NCBI GenBank assembly: GCA_025667525.1
Contig: CM046877.1
Span: 292,636,364 to 292,700,363, forward strand
Direction of reading: 5' to 3'
Length of the DNA stretch: 64,000 bases
Origin: Glebionis coronaria
Taxonomy: Eukaryota > Streptophyta > Magnoliopsida > Asterales > Asteraceae
Part shown: in pieces, positions 11,343 through 23,336 of the stretch
Layout: every line of letters begins with the position of its first letter
Position numbering within the stretch: the first letter of the stretch is position 1
Notes under the pieces: model-generated
What the model saw: only the letters and a program-made list of their open reading frames with translations
What the model was told of the DNA's origin: nothing
The model's database searches: none
Made by a program: the position numbers and the translations under genes

Positions 11343-12242
11343 ATGGATTCTTATGTCCATTGCGTAGGGTGTGGGAGACGATTATACGGGAACGACTCAT
11401 GTCAATGGTGTACATGTGAGCGGTGCGGAAATGATATCTACAATACACAATTCGAATTTTGTCCATCGTGCAATTCGATTAACTCATCCTTTGCTTATAA
11501 TGTACTTACTCCCCCCTCTTGCATATATTGTGGAAGCGATTCTCATTGGCATGTTTCCTGTCCGGTTCGATACCCTTATGGTCACGGGCAAGAACCGGGT
11601 TACAATCATGACAATGGTAATAGCTATCCACAAGACACACCGGGTTTTTCTCCATACCCGTGGTGCTTTATTTGTGGGGGCCCTCACGATGCTTCTTCTT
11701 GTCAACCGATGAACATCTTTGAGAAAATTTCGTGTTATCATCCCAGTGTGTATAACTTTGAGCCCCCACATCACACCCTCAATCATCAATCCTCTCAGCA
11801 AATTAGTCTTGACCAACAACTCACTACTTTGAATGATGTTCTTGAAAGTTTAGCTCAACTCCGAGGTGACTTGCATCAGGAAAGGCAACCTTTGCTTGAT
11901 GGTGAATAAATCTTGAAATCCACCAACACCTTTTTGAGGCAATTTGGTCGTTTTCCCTTCTTTTCTACACCAAAATGTTTAATTACAGCGTGGGATAGAA
12001 TCGGTTCAATTGAACAAACTCGGGGAGATGAACAACAACAGTTACTTTATGAGCTTCTTAAAGATGTGGAGGTTATCAAGGAGGAGTTAGCCGACTATAT
12101 CACTCCTAACTGGAATGGTCCCGTCTATTATGATGATGATGACGACGATGATGTCTACGCTCTCAACCAATCTTCTGAAGTTGCCACTCCTACTCTCGAT
12201 ATTCCTAATGCATCTAAGGATGGTGATTCATTGAGTGAGATT
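11343..12242 (+). pseudogene. LARD1 zinc-knuckle protein gene, 5' part (interrupted by SIRE1)
   Basis: The start ATG at 11343 is chosen because LARD2 has the same MDSYVHCVGCGRRLYG start at 46463; an in-frame ATG exists upstream at 11268. The protein has an N-terminal cluster of CxxC pairs (CVGC, CQWC, CERC, CPSC). A CCHC zinc knuckle of spacing C-x2-C-x4-H-x4-C (CIYCGSDSHWHVSC) follows, then a second knuckle-like CFICGGPHDASSC. A glutamine-rich segment comes next, then an in-frame stop at 11907-11909. Past the stop the same frame stays open through an acidic run (YYDDDDDDDV) to 12242, where SIRE1 is inserted. The frame continues after the insertion at 25826. A nucleic-acid-binding gag-like role is an inference from the zinc knuckles. 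Confidence 0.7.
12238..12242. repeat. Left target duplication of SIRE1 (AGATT)
   Basis: AGATT here matches 25821-25825. Removing SIRE1 and one copy restores the open frame of the LARD1 gene. Confidence 0.95.
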
Positions 12243-12767
12243 TGTTGATCCCAAACTTAGATCGATTAGCTTTGTGTATACGAGATTAGATCAAGTATAG
12301 CACGTAGAGAAACCTTTGTATATGCTTTGTGAATCTAAGTGTTATGCGGAATTTAACACTTAAACAAGAACACAAGATGTAAACAAAACTTTCACTTTGT
12401 TTATGAATATCGAACTTGCTTACAATGAAAGATGTTTACGAACGAAAACTTATGTAAAACTTGATATATAACATTAACCTAAAGGCCTTCTTTTATAGAC
12501 TAAGAAGCCTTGTACAATAAGCTACGTATCAACTATTCTAGGTAAAGATAAATATAGAAAATACATTGTCGTTTCTATCCTTACTAGAAGTATTCTAGAA
12601 TATAATAAACGTGTAGCTTATATCTTCCATCAGTGCTTGTCTTCAATCTGTCAACGCTTGATTTTAACTTGTCAACGCTTGAGCTGTCAGCGCTTGCTTT
12701 GTTCGTGTCAACACTTGTTTTGTTCTTGTCAGCGCTCAAGTGATCTGGCCTTAATTTATTCCCAACA
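12243..12767 (-). repeat. 3' LTR of SIRE1
   Basis: Read on the minus strand the LTR starts TGTTGGGAATAA and ends GGGATCAACA. It is 525 bp and nearly identical to 25296-25820. The U3 end (12630-12745) carries six copies of the TGTCA(A/G)CGC motif that recurs throughout the element. Confidence 0.95.
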
Positions 12768-12777
12768 ATCCTCCCCT
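12768..12777 (-). promoter_or_regulatory. Polypurine tract of SIRE1
   Basis: On the minus strand AGGGGAGGAT lies immediately upstream of the 3' LTR. The same sequence sits at the equivalent place in SIRE2 (38621-38630). Confidence 0.85.
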
Positions 12778-12819
12778 AAACTTGATATCCACTCTTATGA
12801 TCAAGTTTTTGAATAAGCA

Positions 12820-15800
12820 TTAAGAACTAGGAGGAGTCTGACAAATCTTATCATATTGGTAATGAATAAATCTGATCAAATCCTTTGCCACGTCACTTGA
12901 ATAATCTATCTCCAGCTGAGTGTCCTTCATCTTTTCCAAAATAGCCTTGGATATGAAATATTGAGCATCCACAAGTAGATACTCAGCAAACTTTGTAGAA
13001 CTCAAATGGTATACACCAGCAGCTGAATATAACCTCCATTGAAGACCACTGAGTTCATCTTCAAGATCCTTCCATATTTCAGGATCTTCCTCATTTGTTC
13101 CACACATTCTTTTGAATGTGGTCCAAAGTTTTATTCCATTAGCTGAAGTTGGTGCTTCAGCCTCATACTTGGTCTCCAGCAACCTCCAAAGGTCCACCAA
13201 GTCTTCTCTATCACAACTTGCAAATAAAGATATGAGAGTGGTAAAAGTGTGTACCTCTTTACCAAATCTGCCAATCTTCCAGAATCCACATTCATCCTCA
13301 TCATAACTCACAATTGGATTCCTGGAATCTAATGGTATTACCTGCACCATATCTGAAGCTTCTAACGGGGAGAGCTTGAGGCTCTTTCTTATAACTGCTT
13401 CACTTGGATATAGTGGATCCATATCTTTTGGAAACTCAAGTTTAAATCCCTTCTTTACTGGCCTAGGAATCATCATAGCTTTCTTGATTTCCATTTCTTC
13501 TGCAAGTTGCTCCTTTCTTTCATCTGAAAGAAGTCTGAGAGTGTTTGCTTCCTGCACTCTCACCCAAATAGGATAAGCTCTATGTTCCAACTCATCAAAT
13601 GTCAAAGCTTTCAACTTCTGATGTGTCCATCCAACTCCATGACATCTAAGCAACATAAAGTAGAGCTCTCTTCTATCCCTTTTCAATTCTGAGAGAATAT
13701 TGCTTTCCTTATGCTTCAAAATCACCTTACAATCCTTCTGAACTCTAAGAAGAAGCTCCAAACCCCATATTTGATCTGAAATGGTCAAGTCTGGATTATC
13801 CATGCAGCTTTCTTCCCAAGAATTGTACATTTGAACCACCTCTGGCATGTCAAAGTCAACCTGCAATTTTAAGTCTCTCAACTTTTCCCTAGCAAGCTCA
13901 TCACCATACTCAAGCCTTTTAGGTTCTATAATCATCACACTTGAGTCTGAGCTAGCTCCATCAATTTCTTCATTATAAGTCACAACAAATGGTGACTTTT
14001 CCTTTTCACCTTGTTCCATCATTTGTTCAGCCAATCTTCTATCAAATTCAACTTGGGCTGCATCCTTTGGAACAATTTCTTCTACCAATTTACCCTTACC
14101 CTTATCTGATGGTGCAATGGTTGGTAAGGTAGATGGTAATATAACTGAGTAGGAACCTCCTTGATGATAAATGATGACTGGAATACATCACCTTCATGTG
14201 CAGGTCTGTCAACGCCCAAATTTATCCTATCAGCGCCCAAAATACTTCTATCAGCGTCCAAAGTTGCCTTGTCAACGCTCAAAAATTTTCCCTCAGCGCC
14301 TTGTGTAACCTCTCTCAACATAGCTGTAAATGATAAATTTAGATTGGTTGGAGAGATTAAGGACGTATCAAAACCTGTTTGTTCCTTCAAAGTTGTAAGG
14401 GCTTCAGCAACATCCATTGATTGACCATCTTGGCTGCCCTTATCACTCAGATTTCTTTGATCTTTCTCCCCTTTGGAAGACTCCTCCATACCCCTCCTAG
14501 CATGATCACTCTCCAAAACAACAATCCTCTCCCTCAATTGCTTGAGTTCAAGGCCTTGTGAGCTGACAATTTATACTAAGTCTGCATTTTGCTTTTGCAA
14601 GCTAATGCAGACTGCCGTCAATTCCAAAAGAGTCATTGGTTCCAGTCTTCCTTCTTCTAAAATGGGGATTTGACCTCCCAAGTCAGATTCATTGGGCAAG
14701 GATGAGGACTTAATTATGGTGGGACTGCCTTGGCCAGCATCTAAGCCAGAACCAATAGTCCCAGCCTCATCCAGGTCACCAGCCACACTTGTGGTGGTGG
14801 TTCTCTCTGCTTCATGGCTAAGACCACCAGAGGAGAACACTCCAGTAGTCCTTTGGCGTTTTATCAACCTATATTCAGGTGGTGTAGAAGATGGTGTGGA
14901 AGAATGGGTAGATGTGGGTTGGTTAAGGGGTGTTTGGGATTGTGAAGGTTGTGTATCAGTGTTAGAAATAGGCACATCAACGCCAACATTTGATGTGTCA
15001 GCGTCAAAGGGTTCTTGGTCAAGTTGCATTTTTTCAGGTGAGGGTAAAGGTTTAGGAATGGGTTCAAGTTGTGGTTGAGGGTCAATTTGAGGTTGGAGGT
15101 CTGGTTGGGGTTGTGCTGCTGCAATAACAGCAAGCATGGCTGGGGTTAAAGGTAAGTCTCTATGGGGTGGTGAATTCATCTTTGTAAAAATAGCTTTCTT
15201 CTTCTCAGGGATTTTATAAAAGTCATTGTGATCCCTTGAGCAGTAACCTTGATCATCAAAAATCATTTGCAGAAAACGGGGATAAGCTAAAGTCATTTTT
15301 GTCCCCTTGTTTTTACACATCCCTTCAAAAATCATTTTAGAATAGTTATATTTTTGCCCTGTTGCAATGCACACAATAGCACTGGCAATGGATCTATTGA
15401 TCTCATTGTGTGCAGTACATTTGGGACTCAAACATTGAAGGAGGATGTGGATGAGGTACTTCCAGGCTTGGGGGAAATTCCTGCTTATGGTACTTATTAA
15501 GAGTACCTTCATCAGGAAAAGGATATCCCAAAGCCCTAAGCCCTTGTTCTATTTCATTGATGGGAAGGATGGATACACCATCAGCATCATCAAGATGCAA
15601 GGCCTGGCGTACCAAGGCCTCAGTAACCACCCAAGACCTCCCATGAACAATAGAAGTTAATGTGGTCACTCCATTAACTGTTGAGGAACTAACAGTGTTC
15701 CAAAACTGCTTAATGTGTGTTACTGGAATGAGTGGAGCATGAGAAAGAGCATACCTTAGTGGGGATGCGTTCAAATACGCCACCATTTGTGTGTATTGAG

Positions 15801-15894
15801 GAAACAAATCATTTTCAGCAACAAGATAAGCAATCATGTTGTGTTGAGACTTGAACCCCAATTCCAATTCTGCCGAGTTAAACTTTGGTGCCAT
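12820..15894 (-). pseudogene. SIRE1 extra 3' ORF (env-like position), broken
   Basis: One long reading frame is now in four blocks on the minus strand: 15894-15403 (starts MAPKFNSAELELGF), 15512-14571, 14537-14082 and 14088-12820 (ends at a stop at 12820). A 1-nt insertion near 15475 separates the first two, because the frame resumes with AWKYLIHILLQCLSPK. A TAA at 14571-14573 separates the second and third in the same frame. Another shift lies near 14090-14160. The N-terminal part has the pattern FWNT...ILPINEIEQGL...CLSPK...YPRFLQMIF, shared with the intact ORF of element G. The middle is proline- and glutamine-rich and the rest charged. No signal peptide or membrane segment is evident, so env-like describes position only. 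Its function is unknown. Confidence 0.75.
14200..14305 (-). repeat. Cluster of TGTCARCGYY motifs inside the extra ORF
   Basis: Five copies of (T)CA(A/G)CGCCC-type words occur at about 20-bp spacing. On the coding strand they give a repeated ADR/VDR tripeptide (DADRSILGADRINLGVDR). Confidence 0.9.
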
Positions 15895-17150
15895 TGATGA
15901 AAGCTGTTAATTTGAAGTGTAGAAGATGAAGTTGATAAGAGAAAAGTGTTAGACAAGAATTATAGATACCCTGTTTAAAATAGGAGCCAAATTTATAGGA
16001 GAGAAAGAATGCATGTGATTGGCCCAAAAATAGGCAAAGATTTTCAAAAATCAATCATGAAAATATTGAAAAAGTTTATAATTTATCTCATGCATTAAAT
16101 GAAAGTAACAACTCCTAAAATTACGGCTTGAAAATATGTCAAAAAGTAACAACTGGGTAGGTCCCATTGAGTGTCAACGGTCAAAAATAACCTATCAACG
16201 CCCAACGGCTATAATCTTGTCAACGTTCGCGTAAAGCCATGTCAGCGTCCAATTTGGTCACAACAACGCTTGGAAAAATCTTGTCAGCGTCCAAAAATAA
16301 AATTGTTTTAAAAAGTGAAAAATGACCTTAACAAGTAATTTATCCTAGAGAAGATAACCAAAAGCTGATAATTATTATAGGGCGGCAAGCACTGTCCAGT
16401 TATGCACACTTGCATAAGCAAGATAGACATAACAGTCCTCTAGTGTCCCTTGCTAACCAAAATTCTTAACAACAAAGTCACCTTATAAAATCCTTGTTAC
16501 TCCCAGGTAAATCCCATATCAAAATCATTCCCAAGTCTCCCAACAGACCACAACCAATTCTAGGCCAAAAATGTCTTGGCAGCATGCAAAGTTGATATAC
16601 TATGCATGCTACAGTGCCTCATGGTTTAGTAAAACTAACCCATACTCACCTGTGGACACAATCTAGAATTGTGATAAGAGTATCATATGGATACCCAAAC
16701 ATCCTAAAGGTTCCTAATACCTTCCCTTAAACGACGATACAAAAAGTTTGCTAAAATCATGCATGAACATAAAAATTTTATGTCAAGATAGGAATGAAAC
16801 ATTCCAACCATCATCCATAAATAAAAACTTGTCTAAATGCTTCTTTATTGATCCATAAGCAACTCTGTATCCAATGGTATACTGCTAACACCATCTGCAC
16901 ATTTAGATTGAAAACCACAAAACTAACATTGTTGCTGACAACGCCCCGATAACACATGACAGCGTTGAAGGAAGCTTTGTCAGCGTTAGACAATTATATT
17001 GCTGACAACGTTGCAAAAACACTTATCAGTGTTCAAGCAAACTTTGTCAGTGTTAGAAAAATATAGTGGAAAATCTAAATCATCAATAAGACTAATAATA
17101 ATAATGCATCATCCTGTACATACTTTTACAAAAAGAATCCAAAACACATA
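15895..17150 (-). other. SIRE1 spacer between pol and the extra ORF
   Basis: No coding frame is supported here. Twelve or more copies of the TGTCA(A/G)CG(C/T) motif cluster at 16170-16295 and 16925-17060. The rest is AT-rich. In Sireviruses this spacer is known to carry conserved non-coding repeats. Confidence 0.7.
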
Positions 17151-20100
17151 TTAAGTGAGATTAACCATTCCAATACTTGTTACCAAGTATTCTAATCTTC
17201 CAGCATCAAAAGGTTTAGTTAATAAATCTGACACATTTTCCTCAGTGTCAACCCTATCTGGTTGTATTAAACCTTTCTCAAAGCAATCTCTTATAAAATG
17301 GTGTCTAATTTCTATGTGTTTGGTTTTAGAATGATGTACAGGATTCTTAATGATGCATAAAGTACTATTATTGTCAACAAATATCTTAGTATGCATGAAA
17401 TTATACCCATAGTCCAACAACTGGTTCTGAATCCACAACACTTGACCACAACATGCTGCTGCAGCCACATACTCTGCTTCGGTTGTAGAATTAGCCACCA
17501 CTGTTTGTTTCTTGCATTGCCAAGATATTAACCTGCTCCCAAGAAACTGACATCCACCAGTTGTGGATTTCCTATCAAACTTATCACCTCCATAATCACT
17601 ATCTGAATATGCAATCAGCTCCAATGGTGAATCCTTTGGGTACCACAAACCAAGATTAGGATAGCATCTTAGGTACCTAAAGATCCTCTTCACAGCATAA
17701 AGGTGACATTCTTTGGGAGTCACTTGATGGCGTGCATAAACACACACAGCAAACATGATATTAGGTCTGGAAGCAGTAAGATACATCAAGGATCCAATCA
17801 TGGATCTATAATGCCTGACATCAACATCTTTTCCATCTCCAATCTTTCCCCAAGGGTGTTCTCTATCCATAGGAGTAGTAGCCCTCTTTTCATATGGAGA
17901 AAAGCCAAACTTCTTCAAGATTTCAGCAACATATTTGTCCTGGGAGATGAAGATACCATCCTCTTTCTGCTGAACTTGTAAACCAAGAAAGAAGTTCATC
18001 TCCCCCATAGCACTCATCTTGAATTTGTCTGTCATAAGCTTGGAGAAATCCTCACTCATCTTTGGATCAGTAGACCCAAAAATGATACCATCAACATAGA
18101 CCTGCACAAGCAACACATCTTTGCCTTTCTTCTTTGTAAAGAGTGTCTGATCTATGGTGCCCCTCTTGAATCCATTGTCCACCAAATAGGTAGACAAAGT
18201 ACCATACCATGCTCTAGGGGCTTGATGAAGGCCATACATAGCCTTTTTGACTCTATACACTTTATCTGGATGCTCAGGATCCTCAAAACCAGGAGGTTGC
18301 ATTACATATACTTCCTCAACAATGGTGCCATACAAGAAAGCACTCTTGACATCCATTTGATAGACTGTGAAGCCCATGCAGGAAGCATAGGCTAGGAAAA
18401 TCCTAATAGCTTCAATCCTTGCAACTGGTGCAAAGACCTCCTCATAGTCTATCCCCTCCTCTTGTGTATAACCTTGAGCCACTAACCTTGCCTTGTTTCT
18501 GACCACAATACCTCTTTCATCTCTTTTGTTCCTGAGAACCCATCTTGTCCCTATAGGTCTGACATATCTAGGACAATCAACCAGCTCCCAAACATCCTGA
18601 ATTGCAAATTGATGAAGCTCATCCTGCATTGCTTCCACCCAACTTGGTTCTTTGAGAGCATCAAATATCTTCTTGGGTTCTTCTTGTGACAGAAAACATG
18701 CAAACAAACATGCTTGCACAAGAGGGGTATCAACCTTCTTGTGTATATTGGCAATGAATCCACCAAGACCTTGATGAGATCTTCTTGTCTGAACTGGAGT
18801 CATAATATCACCAATGATCTGAGATGTGGGGTGATTCTTCATTGTGGAGGTGAGAACCCCTCCTTCAACAAGTCTGGTGTCCTCAACTTCACGCTCCATG
18901 TTGCCAATATCTTCTTCATCAGACTCTCTTTGATCAACAGGAATCTCTTCATGAACATTGGAAGGTCCACCTTGTTCAAAACTGGAAGAGAAAAGATGCC
19001 CATAAGTGTTGTCAACGTCTGAATCTTGGTTGTCAGCGTCTGGGCTAACAATGCTTGAAATGTTGTTGTCAACGTCTGAGCCATCAACGTCTGAATTGGT
19101 CTTGTCAGCGCTAGATTTGCCTTTGTCAGCGCCTGGAGAACCATGCATGTTTGTATCTGGTGGTATTTGGAAACCACCATTATCTTGTCCAGCAGCAGCA
19201 GCAGCAAAAGCATCTGTCCAAATGGGAATTGTGACATATTCAAATGTAGGAGATGCCTTTTCTGCTTGTGATCCAACCTTCTCATGAACCTGTGTACCTG
19301 AAACATTAACAACTTGTTCCTCCACAACATTTGAAGTTACCTTCACAATGTCTGGATTAGTGACAGGCATATAGTTTAAAGTTCTAGATAAGGGTTCCAA
19401 ATCAAACAACCAATTAGGACCACTCTCAGGATCACTAGGTTTATTCTCTAAGAACCTAACATGTACTCTCTCAACTATCCGTTTGTCCTCTTTAAGATAA
19501 ACCCTATAACCCTTGCTCTGGACTGAATACCCCATGAAGTAACCCTCATCACCTTTTGCACTAAATTTCCCTAAGGCATCACTAGTATCTAGTACTACTA
19601 CATGACAACCAAAAGGTCTGAGAAAACCAATATTAGGTTTTCTTCCCCAAAGTAACTCATAAGGTGTTTTGTTCTGAATTTTGTTAACCAATGCTCTATT
19701 TTGCACATAGCATGCTGTATTAACAGCCTCAGCCCAAAAGGCTATTGGAAAGTGAGCATCAGCCAACATTGTTCTGGCTGCTTCAATTAGGGTTCTATTT
19801 TTCCTTTCAGCAACCCTATTTTGTTGTGGGGTTCTAGCAATGCTAAATTGCCTAGTAATTCCTTTCCTGGCACAAAAATCATCTAGCTTCTTGTTCCTAA
19901 ATTCTCCACCATTATCACTCCTAAGCATTTTAACCTCATTTCCAGACCTTTTCTCAATCTGAGTGATAAAATCAATAAGAACATCAGCTGTGTCACTCTT
20001 CATAGCTAGAAAGAATGTCCAAGTAAACCTAGAAAAGTCATCTGTGACAACAAAACAATATGACTTACCATTCAAACTCTCTATATTTGTTGGACCAAAG

Positions 20101-20255
20101 AGGTCCATGTGAAGCATATGAAGAGGTCTGGAACTAGTATGCACCTGCTTGGACTTGAATGAGACCTTGTGCTGCTTGCCTTTAAGACATGTAACACAAG
20201 AGTGGTCATTGTGGAAGGCCTTCTCAGGCAAACCATCAACTAAACCAAGCCTCAC
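17151..20255 (-). pseudogene. SIRE1 pol: integrase, reverse transcriptase, RNase H
   Basis: A 1034-codon frame. The N-terminal HNDHSCVTC is the zinc part of the integrase. The integrase core (about residues 40-240) shows the catalytic acids in HMDLFGP, SDNGGEF and VAERKNRTL, with the usual QQNG changed to QQNR. A variable linker (about 300-500) is rich in DVD/ADK repeats. The RT (about 540-790) has DVKSAFLYG and [10 protein letters not shown], where the second catalytic aspartate of YVDD is glycine (codon GGT, 18087-18089). RNase H (about 880-1010) has [15 protein letters not shown] and VDNNST. The C-terminus is [10 protein letters not shown]...GMVNLT. A 1-nt deletion just upstream separates it from protease. 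The glycine change should abolish polymerase activity. Confidence 0.9.
19005..19135 (-). repeat. Cluster of TGTCARCGYY motifs in the pol linker
   Basis: Seven copies (for example TTGTCAACGTC, TTGTCAGCGCT) at about 18-25 bp spacing lie between integrase and RT. They encode DVD, DAD and ADK steps in the variable linker. Confidence 0.9.
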
Positions 20256-20263
20256 AAGTCTAT

Positions 20264-20785
20264 TTATATTTTAAAGTTTATGTGCCCTAGTCTCCTGTGC
20301 CACAGATTACTTTCATCTACTGAGGCCTTAGCATAAAAACAAGACATATTTGTATTCATTTTAATCCCATTTAAATTCACATTATATATGTCCTTATGCC
20401 TAGGTGTTCTATACTCAATATATTTCTCATCAGGGATCTTAAAATCCTTGCTTAACACCAAACACTCAGTATCAGTGAAAAGAACCTTATTTTTGTTATC
20501 ACAAACTTGTGATACACTAAACAGATTATAATCAAGTTCTTTTACCAGGAAGACATTCTCAAAACACAGATTGTTGGTGAGAAGGGTTCCTTTGCCTGTA
20601 ATGGTGCCATAGCCCCCTCCAAAGTATACCTTATCACCATCTTTAATAGGAGTGAAGTTCGTCAGATAGTCTTCCTTTCCTGTCATGTGCCTTGAGCATC
20701 CACTATCCCAATATCCATAATCATTGATCTGTCTTTGAATGCCCTGCACATAAAGAAAACAAATTAGTTTTCTTTGGGAACCCAA
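20264..20785 (-). pseudogene. SIRE1 protease and GAG-pre-integrase region
   Basis: This frame carries the aspartic protease active site in WDSGCSRHMTG, then the copia motif LDYNLFSVSQVCD and the LWHRRLGHIN pre-integrase motif. It stops at 20264. The T-run at 20269-20272 (A-run on the coding strand) appears one base short. Adding one base would rejoin it with the downstream integrase frame, so this is a recent indel or a homopolymer error. It overlaps the gag end by 22 nt in the minus-1 frame. A branch-point-like CTAAT and an acceptor-like TTTATGTGCAG lie just before its conserved part. Confidence 0.85.
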
Positions 20786-21049
20786 GTCTCAGAAGACTTG
20801 GATTCATCTGGTTGTTCAATAAGAACAGACTTAGTTCTCACAACAACCCCATTCCCATCCTTTTTAGGATGAAATACCCAGTTAACCCCAATAGGTTTTG
20901 TAATGACCTTAGAAATGTAATTAAATCTATTGCAACTCATTGAAATCCCATTATCATTAGGGTTTTGATCTTTCTTGGGTCTCCATGTTAAGCTTGAAGA
21001 AGCTTCAGACCTCTTACCTTGTGGCTGCAAATATTTAGGTCTGGTCACG

Positions 21050-21345
21050 TTTCTGTCAGCGTTGGATTTTGTCCTGTCAACGCTGAAATTACCCTTGTCA
21101 GCGTTGAACCTAGGGTTTGCTACAGGAACCCATTGCCTATTTGACCAGGTGTTTGTCTTTTGAAAAGGTCTTTGTCCATGAGTGTTAGACCTTCTAGAGA
21201 AGAATGGGGCAGGTCTAATCACTTGTGGACTTTGCTGCACACAAGGTTTGGGTCTGACAATGTTTGACTTCCTAACAACGTTGACTTTCTTCCTATCAGC
21301 GCTAAAATTGTTCCTATCAGCGCTGGCTTTGGGAGCGTTGACACA
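21050..21345 (-). repeat. Clusters of TGTCARCGYY motifs in gag
   Basis: Eight copies occur at 21050-21105 and 21255-21345 beside the second zinc knuckle. They encode repeated (S/N)ADR and SVDR steps. Three more occur at 22733-22785. Confidence 0.88.
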
Positions 21346-23331
21346 CTTGTATGCCAAATGTGAAAAGCTACCACAAGTGTAACAGGATTTCTTAGACACA
21401 ACCTTAGGTCTAGTAGAGAAGAAACCTGTTCCATGATTGCTAACTTGGCTCTTGGGTGACCTATTATTCCTATACATCTCTGCATATTTAATGGTAGGTC
21501 TTCTAACAGTGTTTGAGCCTAGGTCAACAGGTTTACCAGTGATTAGGTTAGTAACCTTAATGGGTGGTGATTCATTGGGACTTTCACATAGTAAACCTCC
21601 CTTAACAAATAAAGTAGGGTTAGCTTTCTTCCACTCATTTAGGTCAGTCAGTTTTTGTTGATACTCTTCAACTGGAGTGACAACTCTTGGTGGAGGAGTG
21701 AATTCCTCTTCTTGGCATTTTGGTATACCAGTCCAAGACAAGTCCTTTCTAAGGACACCATAGAAGTCACCAGCTGGTGGTGGAACCAGAGAGTAATCAC
21801 TCATCCCAATCCCAGTCATGTCCTTAGGATCCCTTTGTTTAGCTACACAGTCTCCTAGGGTTTGGGTGGCTCTATCAAATCTTTGAATCTTGAGGTCAAC
21901 ATTATCTTTATTCTTAATGGCCTCATCTAACTTAGCCTGTAGGTCTCTATTGACCTTTGTCATGATGTTTCTAATATCCATACTACCCTCTAGCTCATGT
22001 TTTAAGATATTGATCTTATCTTTTAAGTCAAATTCCATTTTCTTGTATTCAGAAACAGTTTTCTTAGTTTCAGTAAGAGCTAGTTGGTAATTGGACAATT
22101 TACACCTTTCAGTGCTCATATCATCTTTTAGTTTTAACACCTCTTTGTTAAGTCTATCAGTGTTTAACCTACAACCTTTGCTAGAAAAAGCATCATCATA
22201 TACCTCATTATCAGATGAAGAGGAGGAGTGTGCCATGAGAGCATATTCAACATGCTCTTCTACTTCAATATCAGCAACCAAAGCTTTGTCCTCTTTAGCA
22301 TTCTTTGCCAGATAGCTCCAATCCCATCCTGTACCATCAATTCCTTGAACTGCTACCATAGCTTTGGAATCCTGAGCTTTAACAATCTGACTTGAGGGTT
22401 TACCAGCATCAGATCTTCTAGGAGATCTGCATTCCCTCATGAAGTGCCCCATATGATGACAGTTGTAGCATTCAACTTTGGATTTATCAAATCCAGCTAT
22501 GTCTTTAGCATTGAAGGTCATCTTCTTCTTGAACCTTCTATTCCACCTATTTGCTCTTATACTAGCAAGAGCCATGTTCCACTTGATGTCCATCTCTTCC
22601 AAGTGCTCATCACTTATCTGCTCAAGGTCCTCATATGTAATCACTGAACCATTGGGCAAAGAAGCAATGTAAGCACACACAGTATCCAAATCCAAACCAG
22701 CAGGTTTAACTCTTGTAGAGTCATTCTTGAATGTGTCAGCGTCTGAAAAGGAGACGTTGACAGGACTTGTTCCAGCGCTGACATATGATGATCCAGTAAC
22801 TGGATGCATATAAGAGTCCTTCTGATTGAATTGACCTTCACTATGAGAGAAGAAGGCCATGTTGCTGGTGCTAGATTTGCTTCCATGATCTGAAAGAGTT
22901 TCATCCTCCAACAGTCTTAGTTTGTTGTAGATGTCATCAAACGAGGAGCTCTTGTAAGTATTATTGGCAAGAATAGATCTTGCCTCAATCTTCCATGCCT
23001 CACCAAGACTTTTCAGAAAGGTAGCATTGGTGTCAACATCACCAACTTGTGTCCCCATGAAGGACAGCTTGCTTGTGATGCCAAGCAATCTGCTTCTTAC
23101 ACTACTCAGTTTCTCATTGGACTGAGCTTTGAAGACAGCATAATCATGCAGAAGTTGCTTTTTCTTTTCTTCCTTAGTGTCTGCATTGCCACCATATGCA
23201 ACTTCAAGTGCTTCCCAAAGATCCTTAGCAGATTCATTGCCTCTATATTTGTGCTGGTTTTCTTGTCCCAAAGAGACTTTCAGAATGTTTAGGGCTTTCA
23301 TGTCAACCCTTTTCTTTGCAATATCTTCAGC

Positions 23332-23336
23332 ACCTA
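23332..23336. repeat. Left target duplication of the solo LTR (ACCTA)
   Basis: ACCTA matches 24951-24955. Removing the LTR and one copy restores the SIRE1 gag frame exactly. Confidence 0.95.

Larger units (their letters stand above)
20764..23336 (-). pseudogene. SIRE1 gag, C-terminal part
   Basis: This is the continuation of the gag interrupted by the solo LTR. The frame begins at the inserted copy of the target (GAEDIAKKRVDMKALNIL) and runs 850 codons to the stop at 20764. It shows the copia gag motif ALEVAYGGN. A CCHC knuckle (CYNCHHMGHFMREC) is near 22430-22471 and a second knuckle-like CYTCGSFSHLAYKC near 21343-21384. Between them is a long charged, probably coiled-coil segment. It ends ETWVPKEN. 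The C-terminal third carries ADR/VDR repeats encoded by the TGTCARCGYY motif. The product would form the particle and bind RNA; as it stands it lacks its N-terminus. Confidence 0.88.

Noticed and set aside
11484..11819. Minus-strand and shifted frames over the LARD1 gene
   Set aside because: They are shadows of the zinc-knuckle frame, which is supported by its conserved cysteines and by LARD2.
12820..15894. True envelope gene in SIRE1
   Set aside because: Position is env-like, but I see no signal peptide, membrane span or glycoprotein features in this ORF or its relative in G.
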